A stretch of 64,000 nucleotides of DNA from Ostrinia nubilalis. Its lineage: Eukaryota; Arthropoda; Insecta; Lepidoptera; Crambidae. The translations under genes were made by a program, and so were the position numbers. Location of the stretch: assembly GCF_963855985.1 (NCBI RefSeq), contig NC_087092.1:992001-1056000 (forward strand). Reading direction: 5' to 3'. The first letter of the stretch is position 1, and every line of letters begins with the position of its first letter. Shown here piece after piece: positions 58,312 through 64,000 of this stretch. Below the pieces are notes generated by a model that was given only the letters and a program-made list of their open reading frames with translations, was not told where the DNA came from and ran no database searches.

Positions 58312-61275
58312 CTAAGAGAAACTAGTAATTGTCTGGATTAACTTTTCTAAAGTGTCGTACGTATATTGTTCCATCCATTTTATAATAAGTTTTTTAAACG
58401 TTACCGAAACAAGTTGTGTGATGTCTTTACTTGTTGCAAGTATTTTGTTGTACAGTCTAGGGGCCATGTGTGAAAAATGCCGTTTCATGAGTGCTGAGTG
58501 TGTTATGGGAATAGTGAACCTAGGGACTCTCCTTTTGTCTAATGTAGTGTGTGGGACTATTTTGTTGTGGAATCTACATAAGGTTAATAGTATGTATAAT
58601 TTACGGACTGGGAGAACCCTAGCTTGCTGATACAGATGCTCTGTTGGGAACCGATAAGGAAGACCTAGTGCAACTTTGAGAACGGCTCTTTGAGCTCTTT
58701 CCAGCAGAATCATATGAGTCTTCGCCGCGTTACCCCAAACACATAGACAGTAAGTAAGGATGCATTGACAAAGAGCTTTGTAAGTTGAGACAAGAAGATC
58801 GTGATCTGCTGCAATACGTAACTGTCTGAATGCAAATATGAGTTTGCGCGCCTTAGCGGAGACTACATTTAGATGTTGCTTCCATTGGAGGTTGTCATCG
58901 ACAGTGACACCGAGATATTTGATTGTCTGAATGCGGGAGAGAGTAGGACAATGACAGGGTGATTGTATGTTCTGGTTGCAGGGGAATGTGTGTAACGTTA
59001 GGCATATATTGTTGTCTGGACTTTTGGCTTTTGTCTTGCTAAAACAGAGGAATTTGGTTTTTTGGGAGTTAATTGTTAGAAGATTGTGCTCTAACCAGGC
59101 TGTTATATGACTTAGTCCTGTTTCTGCTATATGCTTCGCCTCTTCCCATTTTTTACTATGGAATAAAACCACAGTGTCGTCTGCAAACATGATGGTGTCA
59201 GCCCCAGGAACACTCAGATCACATAAACTATTTATGTAAATTAAAAATAGTGTTGGACCGAGTGTACTGCCTTGCGGGACACCGTAGTTGCATGGAGCAG
59301 ACTTGCTGTGATACTCATCCACTCTCACGATTTGACGTCGACCTGTCAGATAGTCCGAGAACCAAGAGTGTACTATGCCCCTAACACCTGAATTCTCTAG
59401 CCGTGCGAGTAATATCGGGATAGAAACTGTGTCGAAGGCTTTCTGGAGATCCAAAAATACTCCAACGCAGCAATCACCCTCGTCTAGGTACTTGGTAATC
59501 AGAGAGGTCAGTTTGAGCACAGCATCCTCCGTCGATCTGCCAGCACGAAATCCGTACTGGTTTTCTGAAAGCAGATCTGCCTTATTCAGGTAGCTGACCA
59601 GTCTGCGGTTGACGAGTTTCTCCAATATCTTTGACATGGTCGATAGAAGTGATATTGGCCTATAGTTTGATGGGTTCTTCCGGTCTCCAGCCTTATGTAT
59701 GGGACAAACAATGGCAGTTTTAAAAGAGGTAGGAAAAACACCTGTCGTGAAACTCAAGTTACAAATGAAAGCAATTGGTGCCACTATTAGTTCCTTAATC
59801 ATCTTCAAAACACGAACAGTAATCTTGTCACCTCCGCCAGCACTATTGGAATCGAGTTTTGCTATTATATTGGCGACCTCAAGGGGGTCCGTTGGTAGGA
59901 ACGACATTGAGTGCACAGGTGCAGTTGTAGTCTTTATTTTGTTTATTAAGTCTGATTCCGTCAGCCCTAGTTTGTGCAGTGTTTGATTGGCGAGATCACT
60001 GCCCACATTCGTAAAAAATTGATTAACTTTATCTAGTGACGTTTCTGGATTATCATCCAAGGTGAGTAGATTTGACTCCGATTCTTTAATTTTTGTCATG
60101 TTGCATAGTTCTTTGATGATTTTCCAGGTTTCTTTATTGCTCCCAACCGATTTTTCTAATTTGTTCTTATAATAATTTCTTTTGGCATATTTTATCAATT
60201 TATTACACGTATTTCTATAATTTTTATATTCTATTTCTAAATTTAGATCATTAGGCGTTTTTTTTAATTTTTTAAGTAATTTGTCCCGATTCCGAATTGA
60301 TTTTACTATTCCAAATGTTATCCAAGGTTTCAATGGTTTCATTTTGTTTGGTATCTTTGTGGTTTTTGTGTTTTTATTTATTATATTCTTGATATTATTG
60401 ATTAGATACTCAGTAGCTAGATTTACATCCGTCAAACAATAAAAATAGTCCCAGTTTAAGTCCAAAAAATCTTTCTTAACATTTTCATAGTCAATTTTAT
60501 TTACAGTTAGTGGTTTCGAAATTTTCCTAATAATGGATTTGTAAATATTTAGTAAAATTGGCGAGTGGTCCGTGAACTCGTCAAAAACCAATGTCTGGCA
60601 GAACAATGATGTTTTTACCATAAAGTGGTCTAAGCATGCATTTAGTCTTGTTGGCCTATTTATACCTTGTTTAAGACCATGATAAGCCATGGTATTTAAG
60701 TAATCACTTGCTGCGCTGTTTAGGTGTTCTGACAAGATGTTGATGTTCACATCACCTGTGAGAATTATGTTCCTAGTAGTGATGGTTTCCAATAGATGGT
60801 TCAATGAGTTAATGTAACGTGAAGGGTTTTTGAAGGATGGTGGCCGATAGGTACATATAACTGATGTTTCGTTATGAAAATTGAGCAACAAACAATTCCC
60901 ATCGCAAATCGCAATCTCTGAGCAGGTGACTTCAATATTATTTTTGATGTATACTACGACACCATCATTCTGATTGAATGTACGTTGACTAACAAAGGAG
61001 TTGTATCCGTCTACAACAGGCACTGGGACGTTAAAATTTATCCAACACTCCGATAACACAACAACGTCAATGGGGAGATCCAACTCTTTCATGAATATCA
61101 AAAACCTGTCGAGATTGCAGAATATACTTCTAATGTTGACTGACAAGATAAACATAGAATCCACACAATCCGTGCTTAAAATTGTTCTAGCCGACACAGG
61201 AGAATCTGCGTATGTACATGGTATTTGACCTAATTGTTCTATCTCAACATCAATGCTTTTGCGTTGTGTTTCCAT
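58312..61275 (-). CDS. Inner LINE ORF2: endonuclease-reverse transcriptase (987 aa)
   Basis: Intact frame starting at a real ATG (61273-61275) with an in-frame stop three codons upstream. The N-terminal AP-like endonuclease shows Asn at NIRSIF (residue 48), SECWIN (Glu76), GDVNIN (Asp175), LDHF (Asp216) and DHS (Asp236, His237). The RT follows: NYRPISLL (537-544), motif A FLDLQKAFD (607-615), motif B GVPQGSTLGP (665-674) and motif C FADD (697-700). A C-terminal region of about 270 residues lacks an obvious zinc knuckle or RNase H. The enzyme would nick target DNA and prime reverse transcription there. All key residues are present and no stop interrupts it. Clade assignment within the Jockey superfamily needs a tree. 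Confidence 0.95.
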   Translation of the reverse strand: METQRKSIDVEIEQLGQIPCTYADSPVSARTILSTDCVDSMFILSVNIRSIFCNLDRFLIFMKELDLPIDVVVLSECWINFNVPVPVVDGYNSFVSQRTFNQNDGVVVYIKNNIEVTCSEIAICDGNCLLLNFHNETSVICTYRPPSFKNPSRYINSLNHLLETITTRNIILTGDVNINILSEHLNSAASDYLNTMAYHGLKQGINRPTRLNACLDHFMVKTSLFCQTLVFDEFTDHSPILLNIYKSIIRKISKPLTVNKIDYENVKKDFLDLNWDYFYCLTDVNLATEYLINNIKNIINKNTKTTKIPNKMKPLKPWITFGIVKSIRNRDKLLKKLKKTPNDLNLEIEYKNYRNTCNKLIKYAKRNYYKNKLEKSVGSNKETWKIIKELCNMTKIKESESNLLTLDDNPETSLDKVNQFFTNVGSDLANQTLHKLGLTESDLINKIKTTTAPVHSMSFLPTDPLEVANIIAKLDSNSAGGGDKITVRVLKMIKELIVAPIAFICNLSFTTGVFPTSFKTAIVCPIHKAGDRKNPSNYRPISLLSTMSKILEKLVNRRLVSYLNKADLLSENQYGFRAGRSTEDAVLKLTSLITKYLDEGDCCVGVFLDLQKAFDTVSIPILLARLENSGVRGIVHSWFSDYLTGRRQIVRVDEYHSKSAPCNYGVPQGSTLGPTLFLIYINSLCDLSVPGADTIMFADDTVVLFHSKKWEEAKHIAETGLSHITAWLEHNLLTINSQKTKFLCFSKTKAKSPDNNICLTLHTFPCNQNIQSPCHCPTLSRIQTIKYLGVTVDDNLQWKQHLNVVSAKARKLIFAFRQLRIAADHDLLVSTYKALCQCILTYCLCVWGNAAKTHMILLERAQRAVLKVALGLPYRFPTEHLYQQARVLPVRKLYILLTLCRFHNKIVPHTTLDKRRVPRFTIPITHSALMKRHFSHMAPRLYNKILATSKDITQLVSVTFKKLIIKWMEQYTYDTLEKLIQTITSFS

Positions 61276-61418
61276 GTTTGGTTAGAGAAATAAGACTGTG
61301 CTGTAATGTGTTAAAGTTGGCAACAATATAGTATAAGAAACCTGAGTTGTGCGACATGAAATTTCCATTTTGACCTGTAGTTAGCAGATACAAATGGTTT
61401 AGTAAATTTCCAGAACTA

Positions 61419-62957
61419 TTAATAAATTATTATTAGTCTACTATGTTTCATGAGGTCGGGGAAGATGCCCTTCTCTATGCAATTATTGAATATTATCGCT
61501 AACTGTGGGGAAATTATATCAATAATGTGTTTGACTATCTTGACAGAGATGCCCCAGATATCAGTTGTACTCTTTACATTTAAAAGATTAAAAGTTTTAG
61601 TGATATCTAATGGAGTAATATGTTTAAAAGAGAAGTGCGAGTCACAGGGTGTCACGTGGGTTTTCAATATTTCTTCAGCCTCGGAGGGAGATGACTTTAA
61701 GTTGGCAGTTGTTGCTGAAGCTATATTACCAAAAAATTTGTCAAAAGCTTCCGCTACATCTTTATCTGCAGATATCAAATTATCGTGAACTTTGAGAGAA
61801 AAGTCATTATCTCTTGGTTTTAGTTTACCAGTCTCTCGGTTGATAACATTCCAAGTTTCTTTTATTTTATTACTGGCGTTCCCTATCTTGTCCCGAATAT
61901 AAAAAGACTTAGCCATGAAGCAAACTTTCTTAAAAAATTTTGAATACTTTTTTACATGCTCAAGAAAAGATATACTATTATTATACTTTTTCATGCCATA
62001 AAGTTCATATAACGTATTTCGACTTTTGTATATTCCCTTAGTAGCCCAGTCACTAAACTTACATTTGATATTTGGTTTTAATGGCTTTACCGTAAAAACT
62101 TTGTCATGTTCGGTTTTAATACATTCGAAAAGGTTATTGTAAAGAGCATCTGGGTCTCCCTGCACATACGGGACTAAATGCAATTTATTTTCAAGATTAT
62201 TTTTAAAACGTTCTAGACGACTAATGGTTACAGGTCTACATACGGCATTTTTATTACTTTTATTATTCAAATTATTACAAATAAATTCTACTTTAATACC
62301 ACAGTGATCTGACGTAAGATTGTGTATGACAGCTTTATTGTCAGGGACACAGCTAGAGAAAATATTATCTAGACAAGTAGCTGTGGTTTCCGTAATTCTA
62401 GTTGGTTCCTTAAATTGACTAAACAAATTAAATGACTTAAAAAGGAAAAGTAGTCTTACAGAATATGATGAAGAGCTATCTAGTAAATTGACGTTAAAAT
62501 CTCCACAAACTAAGACCTTTTTGTTGCTGTTACAAGTTTTATTAAGAGCATCCTCAATAGCCGCTTCAAAAATACCAAAGTCCCCAGAAGGGGGTCTATA
62601 CACACATACAATGATGTAACTCTCAAGCTCGACACAGGAAATTTCGACAACACGCTCAACTGATAGCCCTACTACATCTTTGCGTTCTTTATATCTAATA
62701 TTATTATTCACAAATATTAAGGAGCCTCCGTGAATGGCAGACTTCCTGAAAAACGCGCTACTTAACTGATAATTATCTATATGAAAAGAGCTTTCATATT
62801 TCTTTAGCCAGTGTTCAGTAATACACATTACATTAATATCAAAACTTTTTAAGAATAGCTCTATTTCTAAGACTTTGCTGGCCAAGCCTTGAATATTTTG
62901 ATGAACAATCTTGAATGTTCCGGGCTTGGCCTTTGTCGAGTGCCTCAGTTTAAACAA
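61419..62957 (-). CDS. Outer LINE ORF2, N-terminal part: endonuclease and RT start
   Basis: The open frame encodes an AP-like endonuclease: HQNIQG (Asn21), TEHW (Glu48), GDFNVN (Asp153), LDNIF (Asp197) and SDHCGI (Asp217, His218). A linker follows and then the segment leading into RT, ending in foreign residues and a stop (61419) contributed by the inserted element. Numbering counts from position 62957, which is a TTG preceded directly by an in-frame TAG. The first in-frame ATG falls at residue 44, inside the endonuclease. Normal AUG initiation therefore cannot give a complete domain. The frame overlaps the ORF1 end by 13 bases and is in -1 relative to it. Confidence 0.9.
   Translation of the reverse strand: MFKLRHSTKAKPGTFKIVHQNIQGLASKVLEIELFLKSFDINVMCITEHWLKKYESSFHIDNYQLSSAFFRKSAIHGGSLIFVNNNIRYKERKDVVGLSVERVVEISCVELESYIIVCVYRPPSGDFGIFEAAIEDALNKTCNSNKKVLVCGDFNVNLLDSSSSYSVRLLFLFKSFNLFSQFKEPTRITETTATCLDNIFSSCVPDNKAVIHNLTSDHCGIKVEFICNNLNNKSNKNAVCRPVTISRLERFKNNLENKLHLVPYVQGDPDALYNNLFECIKTEHDKVFTVKPLKPNIKCKFSDWATKGIYKSRNTLYELYGMKKYNNSISFLEHVKKYSKFFKKVCFMAKSFYIRDKIGNASNKIKETWNVINRETGKLKPRDNDFSLKVHDNLISADKDVAEAFDKFFGNIASATTANLKSSPSEAEEILKTHVTPCDSHFSFKHITPLDITKTFNLLNVKSTTDIWGISVKIVKHIIDIISPQLAIIFNNCIEKGIFPDLMKHSRLIIIY
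62880..62931 (-). promoter_or_regulatory. Stem-loop downstream of the slippery site
   Basis: On the minus strand GGCCAAGCC (62931-62923) is the exact reverse complement of GGCTTGGCC (62888-62880), giving a 9-bp GC-rich stem with a 34-base loop. It begins 16 bases after the heptamer, a longer spacer than the usual 5-9. A stimulatory role is inference. Confidence 0.5.
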
Positions 62958-63544
62958 CTAGTAGTAGGTACAGTCATAATATTGTTACTATTTACATACT
63001 GAGATATCAAATTATTAGTACCCTGACTATGATCAGTTTTATGAATATAATTACATTTAATATTGTATGCAATCAATGAGGCTAATTTATTCTTCATTTT
63101 TTTAGAGAGATACATTGTATCTACAGTCAACTTAAAGCTAGAAATAAATTTATTTATGTCAAAGAGTAAAAGTGCGTCGCTATGACGATAAGTCAAGTTA
63201 TACATAAGTATATTTAAATCAAATATGTTCTTGTTTAACTTATTTAGATTATACCCTGAATTTACATAGGGTAAAGTACACAAAATTATCTTACATTTTA
63301 TCCTATTTTGCAAATCCAAGAGTTGGTCAATATTCTGAATTATACTCTTTTTATCTACAGAGTAACTATTACCATACATTATAATAACATTGGAGTTCTC
63401 ATCTAATTCTTGGTTTTTACCAATTTCGTAAATTATCTCTGTCAGAAACCTGCCTGGATAGCAATGTCGGCCTTTTAGGTGTAGATACGCTCTCTTCTTG
63501 AAAGTTTGTAGGTCATATCGTCCGGAAATACTGCAGACAGTTTG
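62945..63544 (-). CDS. Outer LINE ORF1, C-terminal part: SGNH-hydrolase-like domain
   Basis: The frame is open from 63544 (in-frame stop at 63545-63547) to the TGA at 62945, about 199 codons; the first ATG is at 63379. NVIIMYGNSYS resembles SGNH block III (Gly-x-Asn), KIILCTLPY the following strand, and FKLTVDTMYLSKKMKNKLA the block V position. There the usual Asp-x-x-His reads Asp-Thr-Met-Tyr, so the catalytic histidine seems lost or displaced. SGNH/esterase domains are known in ORF1 proteins of CR1-like LINEs. The N-terminal part of ORF1 is missing. The last codons (Leu-Asn-stop) overlap ORF2 at a TTTAAAC heptamer. Confidence 0.6.
   Translation of the reverse strand, partial: QTVCSISGRYDLQTFKKRAYLHLKGRHCYPGRFLTEIIYEIGKNQELDENSNVIIMYGNSYSVDKKSIIQNIDQLLDLQNRIKCKIILCTLPYVNSGYNLNKLNKNIFDLNILMYNLTYRHSDALLLFDINKFISSFKLTVDTMYLSKKMKNKLASLIAYNIKCNYIHKTDHSQGTNNLISQYVNSNNIMTVPTTSCLN
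62948..62954 (-). promoter_or_regulatory. Putative -1 ribosomal frameshift site TTTAAAC
   Basis: In the ORF1 frame the codons read TGT TTA AAC TGA, so the heptamer T TTA AAC is in the exact X XXY YYZ phase. Slipping back one base gives the ORF2 frame directly before the ORF1 stop. Confidence 0.65.
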
Positions 63545-64000
63545 TCAGACGTTTGAGTTATTAATGTAATATGACATCAGTAACATTATTTTCAAAAGAC
63601 GTTACAGCTTAAAATTATAAATTTTCACAATCATAAAATTTTCCGCAAAATCTCGTACAAATCTGTGATACGGAATGCCGTGAAGTTTTTTTTTCGGAAT
63701 ATTATTTTTAATATACTCGTTTATAAAATTAAAACAAGCTGACATATACATTTTATTGGGACCTAATGGAGTTACGAGGTAACACTTTAGTCGACGTTAT
63801 GTTTTCAGTTCTTGTTTCACTTTAGCGCTGTAAATTAAGTATACTGTGGAAACGGTTTATTAACAAAACTGTACTCTAATTATGTAGTAACGGGAATTTC
63901 TTGCTGGCTCAGTTTCGGGGTGCACCGAAGCAGGTTTAGTGTGATAAAGAATGTGGCACACTGAAAGCTTTGCCGATATTCACGGTACGCTAATTATGTG
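63545..64000. other. Gene-free stretch beyond the outer LINE
   Basis: AT-rich, with no continuing ORF1 frame recognised. It marks either the 5' truncation of the outer LINE or a decayed 5' part. Confidence 0.4.

Larger units (their letters stand above)
58060..61430 (-). mobile_element. Inner non-LTR retrotransposon, about 3.37 kb
   Basis: Bounded at its 3' end by (TTTTCA)n (plus-strand GAAAATGAAAATGAAAATGA at 58060-58083) and at its 5' end by the point near 61430 where the outer ORF2 breaks. It carries one long frame, a 5' segment of about 155 bases and a 3' untranslated region of about 230 bases. No ORF1 is present, so it is either 5'-truncated just upstream of ORF2 or belongs to a single-ORF family. 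The flanks share only two to four bases, so no clear target duplication is visible. Confidence 0.85.
56640..63544 (-). mobile_element. Outer non-LTR retrotransposon, split by a nested LINE
   Basis: Reading the minus strand: SGNH-like ORF1 end (63544-62945), endonuclease plus start of the RT region (62957-61419), then after the inner element the remainder of RT (58058-56706) and a short 3' untranslated region whose end I cannot fix (roughly 56570-56640). The two ORF2 parts are complementary pieces of one protein: the first stops just after the residues that precede the RT fingers, the second begins there. Endonuclease-plus-RT with an SGNH-bearing ORF1 resembles the CR1/L2/Daphne side of the Jockey superfamily, which is my tentative placement. 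The 5' side appears truncated, since nothing coding is visible beyond 63544. Confidence 0.85.

Noticed and set aside
58352..59986. Plus-strand frames of 72-95 codons within the LINEs
   Set aside because: Antisense shadows of the endonuclease-RT frames.

Overview
The window looks like repeat-rich, AT-rich nuclear DNA from a moth or butterfly (Lepidoptera). The basis is pattern recognition: several repeat types I associate with lepidopteran genomes are present, including a PIF/Harbinger-like MITE found nine times, RTE-type LINE 3' ends with GACA tails, a LINE 3' end with an (AAAGTC)n tail, and an element ending in GGTTCCG/CGGAACC hairpins. I find no convincing host protein-coding exon, rRNA or tRNA gene. 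The long open frames belong to retrotransposons. The rest reads as intergenic or intronic DNA with transposon relics.

Layout. Positions 1-5500 are mostly unique AT-rich DNA with a few MITEs. Positions 5508-11881 form one unit: two base-identical 529-bp direct repeats (TG...CA ends, 4-bp flanking duplication ATAG) enclose 5.3 kb that has no recognisable pol gene but carries a 1.5-kb minisatellite and a broken Ser/Arg-rich reading frame on the minus strand. I read it as a large non-autonomous LTR element. Positions 12-23 kb hold a GGTTCACTGTTC-motif element, a 1.56-kb hairpin-ended repeat with 316-bp tandem units, several MITEs (one inserted into a LINE copy) and two abutting inverted-repeat elements. 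CpG-rich patches at 25.7 and 26.2-26.4 kb, with a splice-donor-like site, are the best candidate for a host promoter or first exon.

Positions 35652-40278 are a complete, apparently intact Ty1/copia retrotransposon: 180-bp identical LTRs, CATAC target duplication, initiator-Met-type primer site, polypurine tract, and a single 1251-residue Gag-Pol with all catalytic motifs. Positions 41-51 kb hold a 1.1-kb foldback element, two members of a CAGGGTGG-ended family and an 888-bp element with a 6-bp target duplication.

From about 56.6 to 63.5 kb, on the minus strand, one non-LTR retrotransposon is split by a second. The outer element has an SGNH-like ORF1 end, an endonuclease/RT frame cut in the middle of RT, and the remainder of RT about 3.4 kb away. 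The inner element has an intact 987-residue endonuclease-RT frame and a (TTTTCA)n tail. The outer ORF2 has no AUG before its endonuclease domain. It overlaps the ORF1 end in the -1 frame, exactly at a canonical T TTA AAC slippery heptamer, with a perfect 9-bp stem downstream. This suggests programmed -1 frameshifting and is the most interesting observation in the window.
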